Assembly: GCA_029339195.1 (NCBI GenBank)
Contig: JAPTJF010000201.1
Span: 39,357 to 103,356, forward strand
Reading direction: 5' to 3'
DNA from: Micractinium sp. NFX-FRZ
Lineage: Eukaryota; Chlorophyta; Trebouxiophyceae; Chlorellales; Chlorellaceae
DNA: 64,000 bases
The notes under the pieces are model-generated. The model ran no database searches and was not told where the DNA came from. It saw nothing but the letters and a program-made list of their open reading frames with translations. This document shows, in pieces, positions 34,233-44,513 of this stretch (its first letter is position 1; each line of letters starts with the position of its first letter). The position numbers were made by a program, and so were the translations under genes.

Positions 34233-35640
34233 GCTGACGGCCTGAGCTGAGGACACAGCCGGCGGAGGCCTGGTGGGCATGCCGCTGGTGTGGTGCCACG
34301 GCAGCCCACCAGCCTTGCTGCCCTGATCGGCCTGGCCTCTAGCAGCGGCAGCGGCAGAGTGGCAGCGCCCCGGTCTCATCGCCGCCGCTGCATGCCACAC
34401 TGCCACGCCATGAGTAAATTGCACCCAGCCTTCTCCGCAGAAAAGGCACTCCCATTGCTGTTGCCCATGCCCCCGCTGCTGGCGGCGCTATGACACAACA
34501 ACACATGACCTGCCCCTCAAGCACCCCAGAGCGCCCCCTCTTTTCCTGATGCTACCCCCTTCTTTTCATCCTTGCATGCTGTTGTTGTTTGTTGCCTCCC
34601 GCCGTGCGCTTTTGCTGCTCCCATCATTTTCGCTGACCCCTCCACCCTCCCACCCCTGCTCTCAAACTGCAGCCTCTGCAGCACTTTCCTTTCGTTCATG
34701 CATGCCCCCGCCCGCTCGTCAACCTCCTCACGACGCCTCCCCTACTGCACCCCATGCTGCACTTGCCCTTTCTTCCCCTGTTTTGCCCGTGGTGCGCCGC
34801 CCACACTGCACTTGATTTTTTGCGATTCAAAACACATTTGCCCACCAGTACTACGCGGACGGAGACGCCCTCGTCAACCGCTGGCCTGGCAGGCGGGCGC
34901 GAGTGCATGTAAGCAGACGACGGCTTGCAGCCAGCGGGCCGGGCGGGCACTCCCCCCCACGTTGGCCGCCGAGGGAGATGGGCAGCCAGCAGAGGCTCTG
35001 GGGATGCGTGCTGCGGTCCCTCTGTGTGGATTGAAAAGAGACGAGATATTCAAGCTTTATCATCTCATAACCCTCCCCCTCGGGTGATCTGTCATGAGAT
35101 GGAACCCTCCCCCGTGCTGCGCTTGCTGTGAGCGCTGGGCCTCAGCCTAACGCGGCGAGACGGGCTTTGCGGCTGCCTCGAAGGCTGCATCGCTACGTTG
35201 ATAGTGTTAGTGCTCACTCACCAGTCTGTTTACAGCGAGCCAAGCAAGCACCGACAAGCCCCCGAGACCTCCGCACAACCCAAGTCCCGGCTCCTTTCGC
35301 CACAAGCTACCTTCGCAGGTGTGTGCGGGGGTTCACGGCGCAATTGCGATTGAACAACACCTGGCGGCACCGCCCGTGCGAGCGAGACCTTCAGCCCTGC
35401 GTCCTGGCCAGCGCCCCGGGCCGCCTCCCGCCGCCCATGCCGCCCGCCGCTAGGGCGCGCAGGGTCGGGTTACTTCAGAGCCAAAACACACACGTGTCAC
35501 ACAACTCCTTGCCTTGGACCTGAGCCAGAGTTGAATCAGACGACTTCTGGCACTTCAATTCATGCATGAAGGCAGGCACTTGGCGCACCCACTTCTGCCG
35601 CCCTGCCCCCTGCTGCAGGCCTCGAGCAGGTCCCTCGGGC
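34233..35640. other. Intergenic region between CYP51 and the ankyrin gene
   Basis: About 1.4 kb with no supported gene. TGTAA at 34908-34912 is a possible, rather distant poly(A) signal for CYP51. A CTGCTGCAG at 35619-35627 just before the ankyrin start could be the acceptor of an intron in that gene's 5' leader. The stretch 35030-35100 is AT-rich for this genome and may belong to the promoter. Confidence 0.45.
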
Positions 35641-37137
35641 ATGGGTCGCAGCGACCCTCTGCACCGCGCTGCCGCGCGTGGGGACGAGGCGGTCCTGCGG
35701 CAACTGCTTGCCAGCAACCCCTCGGCAGCCGCCACCCCCGCCGGGCAGCGCGCCACCACTGCGCTGCACCGTGCCGCTGCCGGGGGCCGCGTGGCGTGCG
35801 CCCGCCTGCTGGTCCAAGCCAACCCTGAGGCCGCCACAGCAGAGGACGAGATCGGGCGGCTACCCATCCACGTAGCGGTTGCAGGGCAGCACGCTGGCGT
35901 GGTGTCGCTTCTCTTGGATGCGGTCCCTTCCACGGCAGAGTTCATCCATGCGTATCCCAACCCCTGCTGCCGCAACACCACGCTGCTGCACCACGCGGCG
36001 CAGCGTGCGTCGCCAGCCGTAGTGCGGCTCCTCATAGCGGCGGCGCCCCACACGGCAGCCATCCAGAATGGGCATGCGCACAACGCCCTTCACATTGCAG
36101 GTGCGCAGCTTGAACAAACAAGGGCAGGGTTTGAAAGAGAAGTGGTGGTGGAAGGGCCGCCGGGCCAGGGGAGCATCCATGGGTGCCCAGCCGGCAGGCA
36201 GCCAGGCGGGCTGCCAGGCGGGCTGGCAAATGCAGACAGCTGCCCCCTCAGGGTGCTCGCATGCCCTGTTGAGCCAACACCAAAGGGTGTGCGCTGTGCT
36301 GTACCGGCACCTCGCTATCAAGCTGAAAACAGCCAAGCAGGGTCCTTCCACTCCCCTCAATTGCATGCTGTGCCTGAACAGATAGCCCCCCGACTTCCCC
36401 CTCACCCGCAACTCGAGTATGCCTCTCACCTCCCTGCCCCACCTCCCCTCGATCCGCACCCCCTGCCCCTCCTGCCTGCAGTGTTTGGCTCCTGCTGGGG
36501 CCACGGCTGGCACAACCCCCAGGCCCCCTGGGACACCTTCACCGACATCGCCCGCCACCTGCTGGCGGCAGCACCGCAGGCAGCTCTGCAGCGCGACTGG
36601 GCGGGCGACACGCCGCTTCACAACGTGGCGCTGGCGGGCGGGCCTCCGGCGCTGGTGACGCTGGTGGCGCGGGCGGCACCCGAGGCCGCGGAGCTGGCAA
36701 ACAGCGAGGGGAGGCTACCGCTGGGCTGCGCGCTGGGCAAGGCGGCGGAAGCCGCTGCCTGGAGCACGCACGAGGTGCACGCTGCCTACATGCGCTGCGC
36801 CGCTGCCCTGCTGGAGTTTGGGCCGACGGAACTGCTGCTCCAAGAGCTGTGTGCGGCGGGGGAGGTGGCCCGCCCGCTGTTTGCGCTGCTGGCCGCCGCC
36901 CGGCCGCTGACGGCGGAGCAGTGGGCGTGCGTGCCGCACGGCTGCCCCGGGCTGGGCGCGCTGCTGCCGGCGGTGCTGGCGCGGTCGCCCGCAGAGGCGC
37001 CTTGCCTGGCCCGCCGCCTGCTGCGCCGCGACAGGCGGAGGCTGTGGGAGTATCTGCGCTGCCTGGCGAGCCTGCAGCGGCGGGGCGGCCCCGCGCTGCC
37101 GCCGCACGTGGTGTGGCAGACGCTGGGCTGGCTGTGA
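35641..37137 (+). CDS. Ankyrin-repeat protein
   Basis: Two exons, 35641-36100 and 36482-37137, give about 371 residues. At least five ankyrin repeats are visible in the first 250 residues: DPLHRAAARGDEAVLRQLL, TALHRAAAGGRVACARLLV, LPIHVAVAGQHAGVVSLLL, TLLHHAAQRASPAVVRLL and DTPLHNVALAGGPPALVTLV. The C-terminal third is Ala/Leu/Arg-rich and helical with no known domain. There is no signal peptide or membrane segment, so a cytosolic or nuclear binding scaffold is likely, with unknown partner. The intron (381 bases, GTGCGC donor, CTGCAG acceptor) is a multiple of three and has no stop in frame; if it were retained the protein would be 127 residues longer. The start chosen is the ATG just before the first repeat; the frame is open to an ATG at 35566. 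Confidence 0.85.
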   Translation: MGRSDPLHRAAARGDEAVLRQLLASNPSAAATPAGQRATTALHRAAAGGRVACARLLVQANPEAATAEDEIGRLPIHVAVAGQHAGVVSLLLDAVPSTAEFIHAYPNPCCRNTTLLHHAAQRASPAVVRLLIAAAPHTAAIQNGHAHNALHIAGAQLEQTRAGFEREVVVEGPPGQGSIHGCPAGRQPGGLPGGLANADSCPLRVLACPVEPTPKGVRCAVPAPRYQAENSQAGSFHSPQLHAVPEQIAPRLPPHPQLEYASHLPAPPPLDPHPLPLLPAVFGSCWGHGWHNPQAPWDTFTDIARHLLAAAPQAALQRDWAGDTPLHNVALAGGPPALVTLVARAAPEAAELANSEGRLPLGCALGKAAEAAAWSTHEVHAAYMRCAAALLEFGPTELLLQELCAAGEVARPLFALLAAARPLTAEQWACVPHGCPGLGALLPAVLARSPAEAPCLARRLLRRDRRRLWEYLRCLASLQRRGGPALPPHVVWQTLGWL

Positions 37138-37587
37138 GCGGGCCCCTGGTGCTCAGGCAGACATGCCGAAAGCAGCAGGAGCTATGTGTAGTTCCCCTCA
37201 ACCCCCAACCCATTCGTTGCACCTAGAAGTTTGTTGGGCACTGCCTTCATTGTTCCCGCCATATGGCTGCACCACACCCCTGTCCTACTGTACGCCATGC
37301 CCCTTGTATCCTTGTCCTTGTAGCCTCGCCCACCCCTTGCCTGTGCACTGTACTGCCTGCGTACTGCTGGTGCTTTGTTTGGCATCATAGCAGTGATTAT
37401 TCATCACTGATTTCTTCTCTGTGCACATGCAGACTAGCACTCAATAGCACTCATCGTTGTGACTTCCAGCGGGTCCAAAGCCAGCGAGCTCTAGGCCCCA
37501 GGCAACACACCAGGGACAGAGCAAGTGCACTCGATGTAGCCTCAGCAAAATGGCTGGCCGCTCCTCCCCCCAACGTGCACGCTCTGC
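37138..37587. other. Spacer between convergent ankyrin gene and kinase A
   Basis: 450 bases with the 3' ends of both genes. No TGTAA is obvious. It marks the change from single-copy genes to the receptor-kinase array. Confidence 0.45.
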
Positions 37588-40500
37588 TCAGAGGGGCGCC
37601 TGAGCACCGCTGTCGGCACGCAGGCAGCGCAGCGCCTCGGCTGCCGTGGGGCGCTTGCCTGGGTCGGAAGAGATGCACCGCTCAATCAGCAGCAGCACGC
37701 TCTGCACAGCACAGCGCAGCAGGCAGATGGAGGGCCGGTGTTGAACAGCTTTTCAAAGCGTAGCACAGCACAGCACAGCGCAGGCCAGCAGACAGATGGG
37801 AGGGGAGAGGAGCAGCCAGCCATTGGCACCCACCTGACCCCCACTTTGCCCCAGCCTCTCGTTGTCAGGGCTCGCACTGCATCCCCTCCCATACAAGCTG
37901 CAGCCCCTTGGGGTGTCGCTGGCTACTGTAGCGATGCTGCCGCACTGCACCCACCTGCGGGCACCCCCCCGACGCGCTGTGCATGAGGTGTTCCCCGCGC
38001 TGCGCCAGCACCCTGCCGCTGGCCAGCTCCATGAGGACCACCCCAAAGCTGCACAGCGGGCAGGGAAAAACATCCCCCCTACGACCTCAGTACTTGAGTT
38101 TTAGGCAAGGAAAAGTCATCGGTCGTATGCAAGGGTCACAGGGGTCGGCGGATTTACGCCTGAGGGAAGTCAAGCTGCACCGCGGGCAAAATTGGGGGCG
38201 TGCAGGGGTAACACGGTGCTGAATGGATTTATACGCAAAAGAAGCCCAACAGAAACCGGCTCGAGGCACCCGCAAAATGGGGGCATGGCCTGGTCACGCC
38301 ACCCCCGCGCAGCAGCTCTACCCGCCGCTGCCGCCTGCATGCCAGGCGGTGCTGCAAACCCGGGAAGCCCAAGCCGCGGGCGGCCTGCCTGCTCTAGCAC
38401 ACCTGCCCAGGCCAGAGCAGGCTGTCCAACTGGTCCAAGATGCCCCAACTCCCGCTCAACATGCCCACAGCACGCGCCCCCTCCCCACCTGTACATGTCG
38501 GCCGCCAGCGTGCACCGCTGCCCCAGCAGCTGCTCCGGAGCTGCGGGGAGTTGGGTGCATGGAGGATGTAGGACAAGGCAAGCCCTGGGTCGTGGCGGAT
38601 GCGATTTCATGGCATGTGCACCCGTAGCCAGGCAGGCGAGCAGGCAGCCAGTCAGCCAGGAAGGCAGGCAAGGCATGACCAGGTGCTGAGCAGGAGCGCG
38701 TGCTGGGCACGCTGGGCACGCGACTTGCCTGCGTGCGTGAAGGTGCACCCGGCTGCCGTGCGCGCCTGGCTTTCCAGCACTTGTGACAGCCCCAAATCGC
38801 CGATGCATGCACGCCCGTCCTCAGCCAACAGCACGTTGCTGCAGGCAGGCAGGCAGGCAGGTGGGCAGGGCAGGGCTAGGCAGGTGCATCAGGTGTACTG
38901 CCTAGGTGGGCGGGCAGGTGGTGGACAGCTAGCCGGGCGGGTTGGCACTGCTGGCAGCTGTCCCAGCGCTCGCACAAACATGTTGCACCCACAAAGCCAG
39001 GCGCCGCTTCCCCCACACTGACTACAGCCTGCACCTGCGTACACCATTGTTCCCAGCCTATCGCTGTGACATCACACATCAGCACATCCCATCACACCGG
39101 TGTGTGCACAGCCGCCGCTCCGCCTCACCGCACCGCGCCTCACCGCACCTGCTCTTCAGGTCACCATGCAGCACTCTCTCCTGGTGCAGGAAGGCCAGAC
39201 CCTCTGCCACATCCAGCGCCACCTGACGCCCCCTGCACAGGCGCAGGCGGCACGCTTTGGTTGAGCGCTGCGCGCGCCGTGAGGACAGCGCGCTGGGGGG
39301 TCGCCCGCGGCGATAGGGTTTGAACCTTACCGTAAACCTTACACCCTACACGGTGATTCCCACCAGCGGTTGCCCTTGCTGAGAAGGGCAACTGTTTGTG
39401 CATCGGTCGGCTGGCTGCAAGGCTACACGCCGGCATGAATGCCGGGGGGCCTCGCCGACGCCGACAGCTCACCTGGCCGTCCATCCCAGCTGCTCGGAGG
39501 CTTCAGGAGCAAGCAGGGCAGCCTTCAGCGACCCCCCTGGCATGAGTTTGAATGCCAGCACAACCACAGAGTCCTGCAAGGGCATGGGACAAGGTGATGA
39601 TGGCGGCTTAGAACTGACAATTACATGCACATCCGATGAGTTGTGGGCCATTGAGCGGCATGCACGCAGCAGTACATATGCATGGGGTACCACCCTGTAC
39701 TGCTGCCACACCGCACACCGCCGACACGCCGTCGCTGGCACAAGGGCTCAGGCGCACCAGGACAGCCACTCCGTACAGCGGCACGATGCGCTCGTGGGTG
39801 CACTCGCGCACGAGGGCGGCCTCATTCCACACCGCAGACTGTGCTGTGGCACGCGCCATGCCAGGCTGCACCTCAAACACCTGCGGCATGGGGAGGCGGG
39901 CAAGGGTAGCCATCAAGTTGAACGTGTTGGGGAAGCCGGCGGGTGCACGGCAGCCGTTCACTGTTGGCAGCTTGTTGAGAGGTGTGGAGGCAGCTGGAAT
40001 GGCCATGGCTATGCCGCAGCCAGCGCTGGCAGCTTGCATGGAATGCGAGGACACCGCAGGAAGCGGCGAGGGTGGAGACAAATCCCCCCAGCCAACGTAT
40101 TGTCCCAACGCCCGCTGCAACAGTTCAGCTGGTGCCGCGCACACGCACCTTTGCTGCCACGTCTTGGCCGTTCAGCAAGGCGAGGTAGGTGACAGACGAT
40201 GCACCTCTGCCTAGCACTACCATGCCGTGATTGTCAACGACAAACTGCAGGGGCGGTGCACGAGGGGCATGAGAAGCGGTGCCGCTTTTGCCGCGCTCCT
40301 GCCCACCAGATTGCAGGGCAGGGAGGGCGTGGCGGGTCGGTGCACAGGGCAGGCGCAAGCAGTGTGGGTGGCCCATGCATACTATGCAGTATACATGCAC
40401 TTGCAAGGGGGCAATTCACCGTTACTACAGCAGGAAGGTGAGAAGGGGGGAGGGGAAACATACCTGCACACACGTCCTGTACATCACCCGCCCTCCCTTG

Positions 40501-43500
40501 GGCCTTCTTCGCTTTCGAAGAAGGGAACACAGGCACCACCCACACAGTGTGTGCGAAGTGAGACCCCAGGCTGCAGTCCAACACCCGGGCTGCCGCCCCC
40601 GCACCCAGCCCCACCTTGAGCTCCCCAGGCAGCAGCCGCAAAGACGTGGTGTCCAGGCCCCACGGGCAGTGCACCGTGGCGCCTCCCTCGCACTCCCTAG
40701 CCTCTGCGCCTGCTCCTACCAACAGGATAGGGCCACCCTGGGTCAGGTGTGCAGCCGCGTGCGCTGGCGGGGAGTGGAGCAGGCGCAGCTGGATGCCGCC
40801 GCCCCGCCGGCTGGCCAGCGCGGCTCCCAGCAGGGCCTCCACGCGGGCCTCCCTGCTGGGCGGCAGGTCATGCAGGTGCCCAGACGTCCCTGCTGAGCTG
40901 GCATCATCTGATGCTGCGCTGTTCAGCTGCCGCCGCAGCTGCCGCGGCTGCCGCGGCTCCCACAAGTGGTGCGCCTCCCGCCCACGGTCGCGCTGCTGCC
41001 ACTGCCGGCGCCGCAGCAGCACTCGGCCTGCGGCCCCCGCAGCTACAAGTGCGACCAGTGCCAGCAGCGCCGCTAGGTTGGTACGCACAGCCTGCAGCGT
41101 TCCGTGGCGCCCGCCCACCCCCCAGCTGCCCAGCTGGGCTTGCAGGCTCAGGAAAGACGAGGCTGCACAGGGCGGGAGGGGAGGCTCGTCCTCGTAGGTG
41201 CGCAAAATCCTGCAGAGGCAGGGGGCCGGGCACGCTGTCGCCATGCACCCACACAGCACAAAAGCAGACAGGACTGCTGGCGAGGGCAGCTTCCCCGTGC
41301 GCTAATGCTCCCTTTGGCGGCGCAGCGCCCAGCAGCACTGCCGCTGTTTCACTCTGCGTCAGGCTGCAGAGGCAGAGGTGGTTGCAGTACCAGCCGGGCA
41401 TGGACTCACAGCAGGCTCAGGTGTGGGGCAAAGGGTGCGTGGCACCACGCATCCGGTACAGCGCTCCTCACACCGGTGCCGCCCAGCCGCCTGAGGAAGC
41501 AAGCAGGCATCAGCGCGCTGTCAGAGCTCTGGACATGGCAGGTCTGCTGCCAGAGTGTCACACATGGCAGGCCTGCTGTCAGAGCGTTATCGAATGGCAG
41601 GCGTGCTGTCAGATTGTCACACACGGCAGCCACCCCTGGGCGGGAGCAGCATCCACAGATGCATGCAGTTGGGCAGCGGCACACGCACGCGAGACTCACA
41701 GCGACTGCAGCTTGGGCCAGCTCAGGTTGGCAGGCAAGTTGCCTGACAGCTGCGGGTTGCCGGAGAGGTCCAAAACAGACAGCTGGGGCAGCGCGTCGGG
41801 GTGCAGCCAGGCTGGCGGGAAGGCGGGGCCGGACAGGGCGTTGCTGCCCAGGGAGAAGGCTTCAACTGTGGAAGAGGAGGCCCAAGCTTCTGGGAGCGCC
41901 CCAGAAAAGCGGTTGCCCTCCAACTGCAGCACCATAGCAGGCAGACAAAGGGTCACAGGTCGAGCGGTACCGCAAAAACACGGCTTGTTTGCTTGTAAGC
42001 GAGGGCGGAACGGGCAGCAGGGAGATGACACAAGGCATTGCACACGCTGGTGCTGCCTCACACCGGGTGTTTAGCGGCGTGAGTGCAGGACAGGAACACT
42101 CACTTTGAGCGACGTCATCCAAGGATGGGCGTCTAACAGCTGCGGTGGCAGCGTCCCAGACAGCTCGTTGTATGCCACACCCCTGCATTGGTACCACCAG
42201 AGGGGGCCAGGGGGGACGAGCCTCACAAGCGGTGTGCGCGAAGGCATTGGGAGCTAGCTGGAGCCAGAGCCAGCACTGATGCTGGACCCAGCCAGATCAC
42301 GGGAAGCAGGGCCGCCCTGCCGGCGGCCGCCCCACCCACTCACAGGCTGAGCAGCTGCGGGAAGCCGCCGCTGTGCCATGCGTAGGGCAGGGTCCCGGTG
42401 AGCCCCAGCTGGTCAAGGGTGAGCGCTCGGAGCTTGGGAAAGCCGCTGGACCAGGCAGCAGGCAGCGTGTGGCCGCCGCCTGTGCCTGCTGTGCCTGCTG
42501 TGCGCGGTGCGTCAGCATGCTGGGCAACCACAGCGGGTCTGCTGAGCCCAGCAGGCCCCAGCAGTCTCGAGCTGGGCGTTGAGATGCTGAGGTGCGCCAG
42601 CTCACGGAAGCCGTGTGACCAGGCTGCAGGCAGGCCGCCCTGCACCTGCGCCTTCAGCACCAGCTTCTGCAGCCGGGGCAGGACGGCGGGGTCGGCGCCC
42701 CAGCTGGGAGGCAGCGTGGTGTGCAGGGCTGGGAAGTCCAGGGACAGGTGCTCCAGGAGAGGCAGGGCACCAGGAGGGATGGCTGGCAGCGGGGCGCCCA
42801 GGGAGCGGCCCGACAGGAAGAGCCTGCGGGAGGCGGCGGCATGGGCACAGGGTCTTCCCTCGATTGAATAAGTGTACATGTGCCTCGTTCAAGCTGTACC
42901 GGGGCTCCTATGCGGCATGGGAGACGACCGTGCACGGACAGCGGCAGGAGTTGGAAGGCATGCAGGCGAGATTGGTCGCCAGCACATGCAGGCAGTTGAC
43001 GTGCAAGCGCAGCTTACTGCTGGAGGCGCGGGAATGCGCCTGGCACCAGCCACGCGGCGGGGATGGGAGGCCAGGGCAGCGCGGTGGTACAGACCAGGAG
43101 GCACGACTCCAACCAGCGCAGCTGCGCCAGCTCTGACAGCAGCGGGCTCTCGCTGGCTGCGCCGCCCGCCGCCGTGGTTCCTCGGCCTGTCCGCGGAGGC
43201 TGCACCAGCTTTCTGCATACCGGTAGAAGCCGTCCAAAAACCGTCAAAGCAGACGATCTGCTTCATTTGTTTCGCTGCCGAAAGCATCGCGCCAGTGGGT
43301 GTCGGCCAAGTGGCGCCCCGCTGCCCTGCCGCCCCCGCCACAGACCAGCAAGCAGGTGGCAAGCCCAACGCAGGCTGAGCTCACATTGTGCGAACACGAC
43401 CGCCTGCGGTGCACGCCACGCCTCCCCAGGTGCACACGTCAATGGCGCTGTCTGGCAGCCAGCCAGGCAGGTTGGCAACCCACTCGGGTGTGGATGCCCA

Positions 43501-43763
43501 CACCGCGGCCCGCAGGCGGTGCAGGATGGCGGCGTCTGCAGCCGTAGGAGGGGAGGAGCGGCATGGCAGGAGCAAGCTGAGCAGCGGCATAGAATTAGCG
43601 CAAAGGCCTGTACTATTCAGCAAGCCATCAACTGCATCGCTTACAACTCACCCTCAGCAGCAGCCTTTGCGTTGGCAGCCAGTGGGGCGGCCAGGAGGAG
43701 GAGGAGCGCCAAGAGGGGTGCCGCCGCCACCCCCGCCGCTGGCGACCCTGCTCGGCACGTCAT
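37588..43763 (-). CDS. LRR receptor-like kinase A
   Basis: Sixteen exons join in phase to about 896 residues: 43763-43652, 43535-43385, 43212-43018, 42823-42344, 42182-42104, 41923-41700, 41490-41410, 41209-40615, 40244-40149, 39880-39758, 39573-39473, 39232-39149, 38838-38729, 38540-38489, 38048-37955, 37701-37588. Layout: signal peptide (1-30); a cap ending DVCTWGGVACTAGGRV like plant LRRNT_2; LRRs with LxGxLPxxW (to about 440); one membrane helix (about 486-506) followed by Arg-rich LLRRRQW; a long juxtamembrane region; kinase (640-896). Kinase landmarks: LGRGASSV loop, Lys671, helix C Glu691, HGD with Asp770, DLG with Asp788, APEQL, and a DPGKRPTAAEAL end. It is a TKL-like kinase. The HRD arginine is Gly. 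Intron 13 has a GC donor. A ligand-sensing role at the cell surface is inferred. Confidence 0.88.
41530..41640. repeat. Intronic minisatellite, short form (kinase A)
   Basis: Two to three units of about 32 bases built on GGCAGGCCTGCTGTCAGAG lie in the intron between exons 6 and 7. The same intron of copy C has about five units. Confidence 0.7.
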
Positions 43764-44513
43764 GCGGGCCCCCTCTGGGCTCGGTAGCGCAATTGGAAAT
43801 GCGTCACAAAACGGTTCTGCTGCCGCCCAGCAGCGTACACGAGCCTTCTGCCGAGACGTCCCGCTCCAGCACCCACCCGCCTGGTCGCACAGAGGACATC
43901 GTCTCCAACACTTGCAATGCTGTCACAGAAGTTGTTCCAGGGCGAACAGCGGAGGTGAAGTTCCACAAGATATCTCAGCGTACGTGCCGGCCTGGCCGAG
44001 TGCTTGGATCTCTGGTGCATTCAACTTCTGATAACTGAGCGGAGCGCGAAGGGTGCAAGCGTACCTGAATCCCCCGGCAAATGCCTTTACCCACCCATGG
44101 TGGCAGTGGGCCGCCAGTCGGCCGCCTCCGCCGCCTCGTGAATCCTCCCGCAGTGGTTGAGCATTCTCTCGACCGTAACTGCGTGCAAACAGCTGATGGT
44201 GTAGTGCTGACTAAAGAAGTTGCGATCTCTTCCGTTTCACACTGTGTTACACGGGCACGCTCCTGCATGCCCTCTGCCTGCCACACCTGCTCCCCTGGGC
44301 TCAACCGCCGCAACGCGCCGCCCACATCCACAGCTGAAACTAGCAAAGAGGTCACATGATCCTGCAACCACTGTGTACTTGGCTTTGCTTACAGTGGCGC
44401 ATGTTTTTCCTTTCATGCCTGCCCTAATGGTACATGCCAGCACACCTGCTCCCACGAAGCGACGTCCTTTTGCGGCAGCAGACCTGGAGGGCTACAGCTA
44501 CATGCAGTGTATG
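43764..44513. promoter_or_regulatory. Spacer between kinase B and kinase A
   Basis: About 750 bases with the 3' end of B and the promoter of A. TTACA at 44389-44393 reads as TGTAA on the minus strand, 121 bases after the B stop. The homologous spacer 56241-56973 between D and C is closely similar, but about 20 bases shorter just upstream of the start codon. Confidence 0.6.

Noticed and set aside
37588..38048. Kinase A might end early as a truncated kinase like C
   Set aside because: The APE exon (38540-38489), the FGVVLMEL exon (38048-37955) and the final DPGKRP exon (37701-37588) all join in phase, completing the C-lobe.
41213..41390. Open minus-strand stretch after LRR exon 7 of kinase A that could be an extra exon
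   Set aside because: Skipping it joins exon 7 to the transmembrane exon in phase, exactly as in kinase B where the intron is equally short; keeping it shifts away from the transmembrane frame.
43780..43810. tRNA A-box-like string (TAGCGCAATTGG) upstream of kinase A, repeated upstream of C
   Set aside because: No B box, anticodon arm or acceptor pairing follows at the right spacing, and it lies in a promoter region.
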